Part shown: positions 53,269 to 62,698 of the stretch, piece by piece
Numbering within the stretch: position 1 is the first letter of the stretch
How the letters are laid out: each line of letters starts with the position of its first letter
DNA from: Gammaproteobacteria bacterium
Lineage (GTDB): Bacteria; Pseudomonadota; Gammaproteobacteria; Ga0077536
Assembly: GCA_021773835.1 (NCBI GenBank)
Contig: JAJFJQ010000070.1
Coordinates: forward strand, 1-64,000
Reading direction: 5' to 3'
DNA: 64,000 bases
Notes under the pieces: model-generated
Seen by the model: the letters and a program-made list of their open reading frames with translations, nothing else
What the model was told of the DNA's origin: nothing
The model's database searches: none
Made by a program: the position numbers and the translations under genes

Positions 53269-54237
53269 CTATGCGGTCTCGGCTTCGTCAACTGGGTCCG
53301 TTTCGAGACTTTCCATTAATTCATCTAAATCGTCGGCCGTCATCGGCTTCCCGGCTTGCGTTTGCGGGGTCTCAACCACCTCGGCAATATCGTCGTCGTC
53401 ATCGAGCTCTTCGATCATATCGCTGATCAATCCCGGATCGTCGGCCTCACCATCGGAGGATTGCACGTCCTCTGCGTTCTCCGTATAGACAGGCTCGTCA
53501 TCATCGTCGTCGGCCAGCTCCTCGATCATATCGGTCGTTGGATTGGAAGCAACCGGCGAGTCAACACGCTCCTGTGGGGCACCTTCGGCCATGGCAACCG
53601 CCGCCGTCGATGGATCCTCTTGATGGTCGTCATCCAACTCGTTGTCGTCGGAAAGATCGACGCTAAGTAGTGCATCATCGGATGATGCATGCTCGTTTTT
53701 CCCTACGTCGGCAGCAAGATCCTCTTCCGGTTCGATATTGAAGGCGCGATTGTATTCGGCCATCATTTTCTCTAGTACCTGTTTAGTCTCGCACAGTTCC
53801 GTCTCGGCTTGTGACTTGGCCTGCTCGAGCGATTCCGCCGTACCTTTATCCACCATGTTTTTTGGCGTGATGCTGATCCACGGAGCGACAACTTTAGTTA
53901 GCTCGTCATTCAGATCCGAGATCTTGGTGGTCCCACGCCCCAAAAATGCACCGACAACCGCATTGTAGAACGCCTTTTCCCGTTGCATGAATTCATCGAC
54001 TACGGCGGTTAACTCATCGCCTTCGAATTGATATTTTTCTTTAAACACCGTTTGCAAAGCTAAGCTACGCGCATCCTCAGTGTTGCTCACCTTGCTGACT
54101 AGCTCCGTTGCTTGTTCGGTGGATTTGGCCTCGACAGTACGTGCCCCGCGGTAGGCAAAAAATGTTATCACGGTAGCGATAATGCCGAATTCAACCGCTA
54201 ATATTAGAAATGCCGCCTCAAGTGACGTCGTAATCAT
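53269..54237 (-). CDS. Acidic single-pass membrane protein of unknown function
   Basis: This 322-residue protein has one N-terminal membrane helix (about residues 6-26), a helical, probably coiled-coil middle (residues 35-160) and a very acidic tail. The tail holds two copies of the motif DMIEEL(A/D)DDDDD about 50 residues apart, and a diverged third, DDLDELMESLE. No known domain is seen. The ATG at 54237 overlaps the stop of the VWA gene as ATGA, so the two proteins are made together. The repeats look like docking motifs for a partner protein (inference). Confidence 0.65.
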   Translation of the reverse strand: MITTSLEAAFLILAVEFGIIATVITFFAYRGARTVEAKSTEQATELVSKVSNTEDARSLALQTVFKEKYQFEGDELTAVVDEFMQREKAFYNAVVGAFLGRGTTKISDLNDELTKVVAPWISITPKNMVDKGTAESLEQAKSQAETELCETKQVLEKMMAEYNRAFNIEPEEDLAADVGKNEHASSDDALLSVDLSDDNELDDDHQEDPSTAAVAMAEGAPQERVDSPVASNPTTDMIEELADDDDDEPVYTENAEDVQSSDGEADDPGLISDMIEELDDDDDIAEVVETPQTQAGKPMTADDLDELMESLETDPVDEAETA

Positions 54238-55997
54238 TGCAGTACCACCTGGTTTGATGGGATTCGTCGGCGTCGGCCCAGCAATAGCCACACACTACCG
54301 AGAATCGCTGCGATCACGACGTTGCCGATCAGCACCACGGTGCCACTTTGGACCCAATTGATTGGCGCGGGCGCGGGTTCTGCAGTGTCGACTACTTCGG
54401 CCGGTGTTTCGATGCTTATTCCTGCGGTTATTTCCGTTGATAGGGCTGTTGATTTGAAGTTCAACACCCGCCCGCTGGTACTGCGTCCAATGACCCGAGG
54501 CTCGATCCGGTAAACACCGTTCAGAGGTGCGGTTACGGATAGGTTAACTTCGCCATTGGAGAAATCTGGCAGGTCAAATATATCTGTAGATCCATCGGGC
54601 CGTGCAACGAGTACAAACCCAACGAGGGATCCGAGCTCGACTAGGCCTTGTTCAGCACGCGCTACGAAATTGAACGACTGCCCATCGTCCGCTAGGGTAC
54701 TCGTGAACGTAAGCGGCGCACCATGAATCCGCATTTTGGCGCGTTGCTCGCGCTGGAAGGTGCCGCCATCGACCTTTATAAGAAGCTCATACTCACCGCT
54801 AGGCCAGTCAATCAAACGCTCGGTGAAAAAACGTGCTTGTGCGGTATCGAAGTCGATCGGGTACACGTTCGCCTGCTGCCCTTGTGCACCGGTGAGGTGT
54901 AGTTCAGATTTTAATAGTTCTAAGAAATCCTGTCGTACAAGTTGCTCCCCACGCTCGGTAATTCGCGCGCCAATGCTAAGTAATTCATCGGTCAAAACGG
55001 CGGTCGGCAAAGCATCTAGCTCCAGCTTCAGGTCGGTTACAATCAACACTCTGTTGTCCGGGTCGGGATCGGTATTGATCTGCCAAGCACCGGTTTCCGG
55101 GTTGGCTACGGACACGAGGTCGTAACCACTTTCGGCGCGCCAGTTAATGTTGCTGGGTCGTGATTGTTCCTCGATCACCACCCCGCTCGGTGACACGAGC
55201 TGTAGTGGCTCATTCGACTGTCCGCGAAACACAAGCAAGGTCATTTCGCTAATCGATTTGTCGACCTCAAAGCGATTATCAACCAAGGGTACGGAATCAG
55301 GGCTCGCAGCTTGCTCAAACATGTGTAGGAAAACCCGCTGTAAGGCCGTCGAATCTTCGACCTCCTCGGCCCATCCATCTGTGCTCTGGGCAAGCGTTGT
55401 CATTAGCTCACGATCGGAATTCGCCGACAACGAAATCGTATGCAGTTGGGCGCCGTAAGACTTAAGCCGTGCGAGCCCGGGTCCAAGAATGCGTTTTCGC
55501 GATGCAGCGCTGTCCGCAGCCTGCTTCGAAACGTCGACCATCCCGTCGGTCAATAAGATCACGTGGCGGCTATCAGCAACCCCATCGGCCAGATCCCAAT
55601 CACGCGTTGCTGTGCTCAACACAGCTTCGATGTCAGTAAATTGTCCTCGCGAATGGATCTTAAGCGTCGCCTCAGTCGCAGCCGCCTTCCATTCGTGATC
55701 GACCGTCGCGGCTGGAATGAGCTCCTCGACTTGTTCGCTGAAAGCCCATATGCCGGCTGTCGCGCCTTGGGGCATCAATTCGGCCACTAGGCGAACTGCC
55801 GGAATACGGAGATTATGTGGATCGTTGGCCTTCATGCTGCCCGAGACATCGATCAAAATGCGAACGTCTACATCCGTCGCAGACACCGTAATAGTCGCGG
55901 TAGAGATGAGCAGTCCGATTGCGGCCCGGACAACAGTTCTATTTAAGTAATCCAATATTGGACTCGGACAAAATGATCGTAGTGAGATTAACGGCAA
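54234..55997 (-). CDS. VWA-domain exported protein (TIGR03503-like)
   Basis: This 587-residue protein has a signal peptide (about residues 20-40, ending VSA) and a von Willebrand factor A domain. The MIDAS residues are D50, S52 and S54 (LIDVSGSMKAND), with a second metal contact in HVILLTDGMVD near residue 150. The middle holds beta-rich domains. A membrane helix near the end (VVLIGNVVIAAILGSVWLLL) and a cytoplasmic RRRRIP tail anchor it. It resembles the TIGR03503 family of gammaproteobacteria, of unknown role. It is coupled by ATGA overlap to the acidic membrane protein. Confidence 0.82.
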   Translation of the reverse strand: MPLISLRSFCPSPILDYLNRTVVRAAIGLLISTATITVSATDVDVRILIDVSGSMKANDPHNLRIPAVRLVAELMPQGATAGIWAFSEQVEELIPAATVDHEWKAAATEATLKIHSRGQFTDIEAVLSTATRDWDLADGVADSRHVILLTDGMVDVSKQAADSAASRKRILGPGLARLKSYGAQLHTISLSANSDRELMTTLAQSTDGWAEEVEDSTALQRVFLHMFEQAASPDSVPLVDNRFEVDKSISEMTLLVFRGQSNEPLQLVSPSGVVIEEQSRPSNINWRAESGYDLVSVANPETGAWQINTDPDPDNRVLIVTDLKLELDALPTAVLTDELLSIGARITERGEQLVRQDFLELLKSELHLTGAQGQQANVYPIDFDTAQARFFTERLIDWPSGEYELLIKVDGGTFQREQRAKMRIHGAPLTFTSTLADDGQSFNFVARAEQGLVELGSLVGFVLVARPDGSTDIFDLPDFSNGEVNLSVTAPLNGVYRIEPRVIGRSTSGRVLNFKSTALSTEITAGISIETPAEVVDTAEPAPAPINWVQSGTVVLIGNVVIAAILGSVWLLLGRRRRIPSNQVVLQ

Positions 55998-56177
55998 TTA
56001 TTGGCGATTCTTTAGTTTCGCAGCCTTCCTAAACTGGCCTCGCCATACCGATCGCCATTGCTCTATTAACCATCAATCACTAAGCTGCGCCTCTGGCTGT
56101 CGCAACAATTGCAACTCATTCCCCCGAGCTAATATACATGTCCCTATTCGCCAAGACCCTGACGCCTGGCCGGTGAT

Positions 56178-57110
56178 ATGAGCGCGGTATTCGACGTTGT
56201 CATTCCGGTTTTTAGTATCGTTCTGCTGGGCTATGTCTTGGCTCGTGCGGGAATTTTTAGCGCCACCACGAGTGAGGGCCTCACCGGATTCATGTTTTAC
56301 GTTGCGGTCCCCGCGATGCTGTTTAAAACACTTGCGACAACGGCCTTACCCACGACCTTTCCGTGGAGCTATCTCTTAGCGTTCTACGGTGCGTCGTTTC
56401 TGGTTTTTGGTGGCGGCATCGTCTTATCGCGACAGCATTTTGCGTGGCCAAAACGCGATCACGGTATTGCCGCGATTTCAGCAGGGTATTCAAATATGGT
56501 GATGCTTGGATTCCCACTGGTCGTCAGCGCATTTGGCGAACGCGGTGCCCTCCCTTTGTTTATCCTGTTGGCATTCCAAAGCACCCTATTGTTCCCGGCG
56601 ACGACCTGGATGATCGAAGTCTATGGTCGTGCGCGCAATGCAAAACGACCTGGGGTCGTTGTTTCCGCAGGCAAAATGCTGTTGAACCCAGTCATTCTAA
56701 GTCTCGGCCTCGGCATCGGTGCCAATCTTCTCTCAATCGAGATATCCGATACGCCCGCTCGTATCCTTGAGACGATCGGCGCCGCCGCCCCGGCGTGCGC
56801 GTTAGTCGCGTTAGGGGTAGCGTTGGCACAGTACGAAATTCGAGGGGATTTTCAGAAATCGATTGCGCTGGTACTCCTCAAAAATTTCCTGCACCCGGCC
56901 CTAGTGTGGGTAGGGTGCTGGATTTTTAAAGTGCCGACCTTATGGATGCAAGTTGCGATACTGCTCGCGGCAATGCCGACCGGCATCAACGCGTTTATCT
57001 ACGCGCGAAACTACGACATCCGCGTGGAAGTCGTAACGAAAACAATTGTTTTTAGTACTCTGGTGTCAATGGTTACGGTGTCGATTCTGCTGCATATTTT
57101 TCTCAATTGA
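56178..57110 (+). CDS. AEC-family transporter
   Basis: This 310-residue protein has about ten membrane helices and the auxin-efflux-carrier family pattern. FDVVIPVFSIVLLGYVLARAG is the first helix. SAGYSNMVMLGFPLVVSAFGERG near residue 100 is the conserved GxxN segment, and AAMPTGINAFIYARNY near residue 270 is the second-half counterpart. Family members move organic acids such as malate or malonate. It is divergent from the VWA gene and stands alone before the diguanylate cyclase. The solute is unknown. Confidence 0.88.
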   Translation: MSAVFDVVIPVFSIVLLGYVLARAGIFSATTSEGLTGFMFYVAVPAMLFKTLATTALPTTFPWSYLLAFYGASFLVFGGGIVLSRQHFAWPKRDHGIAAISAGYSNMVMLGFPLVVSAFGERGALPLFILLAFQSTLLFPATTWMIEVYGRARNAKRPGVVVSAGKMLLNPVILSLGLGIGANLLSIEISDTPARILETIGAAAPACALVALGVALAQYEIRGDFQKSIALVLLKNFLHPALVWVGCWIFKVPTLWMQVAILLAAMPTGINAFIYARNYDIRVEVVTKTIVFSTLVSMVTVSILLHIFLN

Positions 57111-57254
57111 CGCCGGGCGCCCGGTAGAATGCGCATCCCGTCGAACGCGCGCCCTCAGAAGCTAAAGTTCGGACCGGATCCGACCGCTAAATCAAGAACG
57201 AGTTAGGCTCCATATTCGGGCCACCAACGCCCCTAAGGCAGGCGACCATCGCAT

Positions 57255-58988
57255 ATGTCAACGACCACATCTGAAAAAAACAGCGACAGCGAACAATGGA
57301 AAGAAAAATATCGCGACGCCGTACGTGAACTAGACGCGAAAGAAAGTCGGTGGCGTGACGGTGAGACGCACTTGCACAAGGCGTTATTACGCCTAAGTTT
57401 TTCTTATCTAGGGCTTAATCCAGGACTTGATCGCCAACTAAAAGAACTGCAGTCGGCTCTGAAAAAGAACCCCGACCCGGCATCTCGCACCAAATTAATC
57501 GACGAAATCGTCGAGCAAATTACGCGTATCAAAGATGCCGATGTTGGTTCGGGCGCCCTGCCCGGTACGGATCCCAGCGCAATCGTTGCATGGCTTGCAG
57601 AAAACCTTCATTTACCAGATTCCCACTCGAGCAAGCTGGATATCATTTCGTCCAAGTTACGTGAAAATGATGAGCAAGCGCTGAAGCGAAACACCGGCAG
57701 ATTAGCCGATCTGATCAATGAAGTAATCGAACAAGCGCAAGAGACGTCAAACACCCGCCACGGCGACACTTTTATTGAGTTTCTGCAAAAGTTTTCTCTG
57801 CCTGGTTCTCTCGGCGACAAAGTAACTTCGCTGCAGATGCGATCATTGGAAATCAAAACCGATCTCGAGCGTCTAGCCGTCATTGACGACACCATCGCGT
57901 TTCTCACCGACGAACTTGACCGAGATCTAACCGCAACCGTCGGGACAAGCGAAACACAGGCGATCGTCCGCGAACTGATCGAATGGATGACCTTACCGAG
58001 TCAAGTAAAAGAAGAACTCCAAACGATTCAAGCACAACTTGAAGGAGCGAGTTGTGGGGGCGATTTGTCAACGATTCTCCGTGACCTTGGTTATACCGTT
58101 AGCCAATTTCACCGTAATCTGATGTCGGAATTAACGGATGTCGAATACTATTTGAAAAACATCGCGATCCGATTGAAGGAACTTCAACTCGGCATCGAAG
58201 ACGCCTTCAACGATCAACGCGACTCCCTACACGAGCAGGAAAACCTCAATACCGGCATCTCGGAGAAGGTCTCCGACATTGCAACGAAACTTGCGCAAGA
58301 AGACGATTTGGGCGCGGTAAAACGTTTGATTGACCAAGGTATGAGCGACATCCGAGTAAGGATGCAAGAACATCTTACGCGAGATAGGCAGCGCGTCGCC
58401 GAAGGCGAAAACCGCCTGCAAGAAATGTCCAAACAACTGAAGACGATGGACGAGGAATCAACTCGTTTGCGCGCGCAGGTTCGACATGAGCGGAAACGCG
58501 CCCAACACGATGCGCTGACTGGGATCCCCAACCGGGCAGCCTACGATGCGCGAATCAGAGCCGAAAGCGGCCGAACGAATCGGCACAATCGTCCATTGAG
58601 CCTCGCGGTCATCGACATCGACAAATTTAAAGACGTCAACGATAGGTTTGGGCACAAGGCTGGAGACAAGGTTTTGAAAAACGTGGCGGAGATCTGCGCT
58701 GCAAATGTTCGATCGAGCGACTTTCTTGCCCGTTACGGCGGCGAGGAATTCGTTCTCCTACTTCCGGAAACCGACATAGCCCAAGCGTATAACGTAGCTG
58801 AGAAATTGCGCAGTGAAATCGCAAGTAAAGGATTTTATTACGACAGCCGCCGTGTTCCGATCACGATATCAATTGGCATCGCGGAATTCGTCGCCGAAGA
58901 AGATACGGATACCGTATTTCAACGCGCCGACCAGGCACTCTACGCAGCGAAACAGGCTGGTCGAAATCGGTGCTTCAAGGGCCAATGA
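57255..58988 (+). CDS. Cytoplasmic GGDEF diguanylate cyclase
   Basis: This 577-residue protein has a long helical N-terminus (residues 1-400, coiled-coil rich, no membrane segment) and a C-terminal GGDEF domain. DALTGIPNRAAYDARI starts the domain. VIDIDKFKDVNDRFGHKAGDKVL gives the metal-binding Asp, and RYGGEEFVLLLPE is the active site, with GGEEF starting at residue 495. It should make cyclic di-GMP. No RxxD inhibitory site is seen at the usual place. WKEKYRDAVRELD at the start resembles the N-terminus of FimV-linked cyclases, but that is uncertain. The convergent gene is a histidine kinase. Confidence 0.88.
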   Translation: MSTTTSEKNSDSEQWKEKYRDAVRELDAKESRWRDGETHLHKALLRLSFSYLGLNPGLDRQLKELQSALKKNPDPASRTKLIDEIVEQITRIKDADVGSGALPGTDPSAIVAWLAENLHLPDSHSSKLDIISSKLRENDEQALKRNTGRLADLINEVIEQAQETSNTRHGDTFIEFLQKFSLPGSLGDKVTSLQMRSLEIKTDLERLAVIDDTIAFLTDELDRDLTATVGTSETQAIVRELIEWMTLPSQVKEELQTIQAQLEGASCGGDLSTILRDLGYTVSQFHRNLMSELTDVEYYLKNIAIRLKELQLGIEDAFNDQRDSLHEQENLNTGISEKVSDIATKLAQEDDLGAVKRLIDQGMSDIRVRMQEHLTRDRQRVAEGENRLQEMSKQLKTMDEESTRLRAQVRHERKRAQHDALTGIPNRAAYDARIRAESGRTNRHNRPLSLAVIDIDKFKDVNDRFGHKAGDKVLKNVAEICAANVRSSDFLARYGGEEFVLLLPETDIAQAYNVAEKLRSEIASKGFYYDSRRVPITISIGIAEFVAEEDTDTVFQRADQALYAAKQAGRNRCFKGQ

Positions 58989-59021
58989 CCTGCCAGAACG
59001 ACTCGGTGCTCCGCCCACATC

Positions 59022-59720
59022 CTACGGTAACCAAAGTTTAAAGCTACCGCCGCCTTCGATGCCATCGTTTGACAAGCTTACCCGCCCTACCCTGTCGCGA
59101 TGGCGATGCAGCTTGGCGATACGGCTGGCAAAAAATAATCCAAGGCCGGTACTACCAGCGCTATAGCTAGTGGAACCGGGATCAATTTCCTGACGGGTAA
59201 GTATTTCCTGTGGGTATCCGTCACCATCATCTTCGACACTTAATACGGTATAACCGTCATCAACGCTGCAAGCGACGCGTATCGTCGCGTGTGCATAACG
59301 TTGAGCGTTGTTTATCACGGAATTTAAAATCCCGAGGACATGCTCGCGATCAAAATACCCTTCGACAGACTCGTGCGCATCCGCTTCAAATTGCAAGCCA
59401 CGCATTTCTAAGAGTGGATTATTGTAGGCGACTAGTTCCTCTATCAAGTCTTCACAATTCACAATAACTGGACAGATCCCTTGTTTCGAATGATCCATCT
59501 TATACAGACCGAGAAGATGAATGAGATCATGATTTATGCGCCGCGCTTCCGTTTGTAGCGCGGTAAGTTCAGGCGCTACATCAACATCGGATACCGTTTG
59601 CCGAATTGAATCCGCCGCATTGATCACAACGCCTGCGGAATTTTTAATATCGTGAACACAATTCGCCAGCGCCTCGACGAAATCAAGCCCCTTGTCGGAT
59701 TCTTCAATAACGTCTTCCAT
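59022..59720 (-). CDS. Small cytoplasmic sensor histidine kinase
   Basis: This 232-residue protein has only the kinase core. H23 in VHDIKNSAG is the phospho-accepting histidine. The ATPase domain shows NSVINNAQRYA (N box), VEDDGDGYP (G1) and GSTGLGLFFASRIA (G2). It has no membrane segment or sensory domain, so its input must come from a partner. Its ATG overlaps the stop of the TPR response regulator gene by one base (TAATG), so the two form a coupled pair. It is convergent with the diguanylate cyclase gene. Confidence 0.85.
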   Translation of the reverse strand: MEDVIEESDKGLDFVEALANCVHDIKNSAGVVINAADSIRQTVSDVDVAPELTALQTEARRINHDLIHLLGLYKMDHSKQGICPVIVNCEDLIEELVAYNNPLLEMRGLQFEADAHESVEGYFDREHVLGILNSVINNAQRYAHATIRVACSVDDGYTVLSVEDDGDGYPQEILTRQEIDPGSTSYSAGSTGLGLFFASRIAKLHRHRDRVGRVSLSNDGIEGGGSFKLWLP

Positions 59721-61366
59721 TAAACCGCCTGCTGTTGATGCTCCATTTGCTGAATGGCCGATATCTTTTGACGTATCTTGCCCAATTTTGGATTCTCACT
59801 GTCAATTCGCTCGGCACGCTCAATATATTCGTTGATCAGATACTGGCGTTGATTCGTGTAACCGGCATGTTTAATTTGACTCAGGATTGCTTGCAGTACG
59901 TTTAACGAAATCGTGAGGTTCCCGGGTAACTCATCGGAGGCTTGGGTTAGCATTTCAACTGCATCATCGAGCTTACCTTGCTTCGCCAAACCGACGCCAC
60001 GGTTGTTGATCTCTATCACCGCGCGGCACGCATTATCGATTAGGTCTCCACCCAGGCCCTCCATTCCGAGCTCGTTAAACATCTCGCGCACGGCGGCAAT
60101 AATGTCTTCACGGTCGTGATTCTCACGCACAATTCGGTCCAGCAACTTCTGTGCTTCCGCCGTCATACCCACCGCATAGCATGCCTTTGCCAGTGCAATT
60201 GCCGACGGATCGGCGGCATCGCGGGGGACCTCGAGATAACCCGCCAATGCTTTTTCGATCGACCCTTTCGCGTTGACCGCCTGTTCGTTCTTGAGCAGCA
60301 CTTCGCCCATACTTAAATCAAGCCGCCAATCTGGTTTTTCTTGATTTGGGTCACCGCTACGAGCTGTAGGTTTAGCTAGTTCGCTAAGAACTTTTAATGC
60401 AGCCTCAGCGCCACCAGTCTCCGCTACTGCATTGACCAAACCAACCTGATCGTCGACGCGCGAGTAGCACGAATGCACACCCAATTCGACCGCCGCCTCA
60501 AACGCCTTACGAGCAGTATCATGATCGCCGTTCTCTACGGCTAAATCAGCAAGCACTTGTTGTCGCCCGATCGATTTTGGCGACATTTTTACTGCTTGCG
60601 CTAGCGTCTTTTGCGCGGTTGCCAAGTCGCCGGTTTCACGGTCGACTTGAGCGAGCCAATCATAGGCTTCCATCGATGTATTGTTTTGCTCGATTGCTTT
60701 GGTAAACAGCAACCGGGCCTTGGCGAAATCGCCAACGGCGTAGCGCGCACGCCCCATAAATACTGTTGCCCACGGCACGTCGCGCTCCATCAGTATGCCG
60801 GCACATAGTTCTGCAACCGCGTCGGGGTCGTCCATTTTAAACAGGGCCTCCGCTTTCATACGGAGCAAATCGAAACGCATTTTTGGGTTTCGATCGATCA
60901 TCAGATCACAGATGGCGGCGGCCTTGGCAAACGCACCCGTCGCCATCTGCGCCTCAATTTCCTTAAAAACGCGTTTGCGATGGAGTACTTTTTCAATCCG
61001 CAGCTCAAGTACGGATTTATTCAACGGTTTGACCAGATAGCCGTCGGGCGAATGTTCAACGACGGCCATGACGACATCCATCGTATTGTCAGCAGTGATC
61101 ATGATGAAAGCAGCATGCGGCGAGATCATTCCGTATTCCTTCGCTTCCTCGAACACCTGCTGGCCATCGCGGCCCTCACCCAAGTTGTAATCACATAAGA
61201 CGATATCAACATCTAGGGACTGCAGTTGTTCGATCGCTTCGAGACCGGATTTTGCCTCATAGACCTTTTGCGCCCCCAGGGACTTCACGATCGTGCGCAG
61301 CGAAGTGCGCATTTCACGAACGTCATCCACGATGAGGATGCTGTATTTTTTAAGGTCTAATGCCAT
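59720..61366 (-). CDS. Response regulator with TPR output domain
   Basis: This 548-residue protein has a CheY-like receiver domain (residues 7-125). D14 and D15 form the acidic pair, D59 is the phospho-acceptor (IVLCDYNLG), T91 and K113 are the conserved switch residues. The rest is TPR repeats (AKARLLFTKAIEQ, LATAQKTLAQAVKMSP and others). It has no DNA-binding or enzyme domain, so it probably acts by protein contact. It is translationally coupled to the histidine kinase gene downstream. Proteins of this build occur in gammaproteobacteria, without a settled role known to me. Confidence 0.87.
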   Translation of the reverse strand: MALDLKKYSILIVDDVREMRTSLRTIVKSLGAQKVYEAKSGLEAIEQLQSLDVDIVLCDYNLGEGRDGQQVFEEAKEYGMISPHAAFIMITADNTMDVVMAVVEHSPDGYLVKPLNKSVLELRIEKVLHRKRVFKEIEAQMATGAFAKAAAICDLMIDRNPKMRFDLLRMKAEALFKMDDPDAVAELCAGILMERDVPWATVFMGRARYAVGDFAKARLLFTKAIEQNNTSMEAYDWLAQVDRETGDLATAQKTLAQAVKMSPKSIGRQQVLADLAVENGDHDTARKAFEAAVELGVHSCYSRVDDQVGLVNAVAETGGAEAALKVLSELAKPTARSGDPNQEKPDWRLDLSMGEVLLKNEQAVNAKGSIEKALAGYLEVPRDAADPSAIALAKACYAVGMTAEAQKLLDRIVRENHDREDIIAAVREMFNELGMEGLGGDLIDNACRAVIEINNRGVGLAKQGKLDDAVEMLTQASDELPGNLTISLNVLQAILSQIKHAGYTNQRQYLINEYIERAERIDSENPKLGKIRQKISAIQQMEHQQQAV

Positions 61367-61425
61367 TGGTGATACCGATCCAACCAGTCACACCCCTAAT
61401 TATCGGCGTACGACGACGCAAACTT

Positions 61426-61444
61426 GAGGCCAAAATTTCGCCTC
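61426..61444. terminator. Weak hairpin downstream of hemW
   Basis: GAGGC and GCCTC (61426-61430 with 61440-61444) pair around an A/T-rich loop, about 105 bp beyond the hemW stop. It could end the rph-rdgB-hemW transcript, but the stem is only 5 bp and no clear T-run follows. Confidence 0.2.
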
Positions 61445-61549
61445 TTTGCGACTGATTTAGTTCGCGTTGGAATGGCGGCTTTGCTGTATGCGGGCCAATG
61501 GATTGCCCACGCCGGGTGTTTACCCAACGACAGTCCGGGCTGGCCGTTT

Positions 61550-62698
61550 CTATGCCAAAAATAGCAGCTGGAGATCGTTGAGAAAGCGATACCCCAGCTC
61601 AGTTGGGCGCACGACGCCGGCCTCACAGACGAGCCAACCACGCTGTTCACCCTGTGTGATCGGCGTGGCGAGCGTATCCCGATCAAGTCCCGTGCGCGAC
61701 GTGAATAGATTCTCCGCAAAGCCGTCGCGCAAGCGCAGAGCATTGATGGCGAATTCCGTAATAAGCCCAGTGTCACTTAATGGCCCTGTCCGCTTCGTGC
61801 ACTCGGGCAGCCCCGCATGTGACAGATAGGCAATCGGGCTGCGTCGCTTTTCGCTGCGAAATATACCGGTCGGTGTCGTCATCTTGCCGTGCGCACCAGC
61901 CCCGATCCCAATGTAATCACCGAACTGCCAATAATTTACGTTGTGTTTCGCACGCCGCTCCGGCTGTGCGTAGGCAGATATTTCATAACGCTCGTATCCG
62001 GCAGCCGCGAGCACTTCCCAACCTGCGTCAAAGTCGCGTGCGATGGTATCGTGATCCGGTAACACTGGAGGTTTGTGTGCAAACGGCGTGCCGGGTTCAA
62101 GCGTCAACTGATACCAGGAGATATGCGCTGGCTGGTAGGCCAAGGCCTCGCGTAAATCCACCAGACTATCGCCTGCGCGGTCTTCCGGTAAGCCATGCAT
62201 GAGATCAATATTGATATTGTCGAAACCCGCTTCGCGCGCGGCACGGACCGCCGCGTGTGCACTCGCCCCGTCATGCACGCGTCCGAGTCGCATTAGTTGA
62301 TGATCGCGAAAGCTTTGTACGCCGATAGAGATTCGAGTCACCCCCGCCGCAATATAGCCGGCGAATCGTGAAGTGTCGGCGACCCCAGGGTTGGCTTCTA
62401 AACTGACCTCCGCGTCATCGGCGCACTCAACCCGGTCACGAATACCGTCAAGTAACCGCTGAATTGCGGGTGCTGGAAATAGGCTTGGCGTGCCGCCGCC
62501 AATGAAAATAGTTTCCACGAACCGTCCATGGAGTTGGTGTATTTCCGTTTCTAAGTCGCGTAGTAAGGCGTCGACATACGGTTCGAACGGCGGTTCGCCC
62601 GTGGCTTCGTGGGAATTGAAATCACAATATGGGCATTTACGGACACACCACGGCAAATGGATGTATAAGCCAACTGGGATCGCGGCAGTTACGTTCAC
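61550..62698 (-). CDS. hemW: HemW, radical SAM heme chaperone-like protein
   Basis: This 382-residue protein is the HemN-like radical SAM protein HemW. The motif LPWCVRKCPYCDFNSHE gives the Cx3Cx2C [4Fe-4S] ligands. TIFIGGGTPSLF, EANPGVADTSRFAGY and GVTRISIGVQSFRDHQL are family hallmarks, and WQFGDYIGIGAGAHGK lies near residue 265. It lacks the longer HemN N-terminus. HemW inserts heme into target proteins. It starts with GTG overlapping the rdgB stop (GTGA). The rph-rdgB-hemW order is common in gammaproteobacteria. Confidence 0.93.
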   Translation of the reverse strand: MNVTAAIPVGLYIHLPWCVRKCPYCDFNSHEATGEPPFEPYVDALLRDLETEIHQLHGRFVETIFIGGGTPSLFPAPAIQRLLDGIRDRVECADDAEVSLEANPGVADTSRFAGYIAAGVTRISIGVQSFRDHQLMRLGRVHDGASAHAAVRAAREAGFDNINIDLMHGLPEDRAGDSLVDLREALAYQPAHISWYQLTLEPGTPFAHKPPVLPDHDTIARDFDAGWEVLAAAGYERYEISAYAQPERRAKHNVNYWQFGDYIGIGAGAHGKMTTPTGIFRSEKRRSPIAYLSHAGLPECTKRTGPLSDTGLITEFAINALRLRDGFAENLFTSRTGLDRDTLATPITQGEQRGWLVCEAGVVRPTELGYRFLNDLQLLFLA

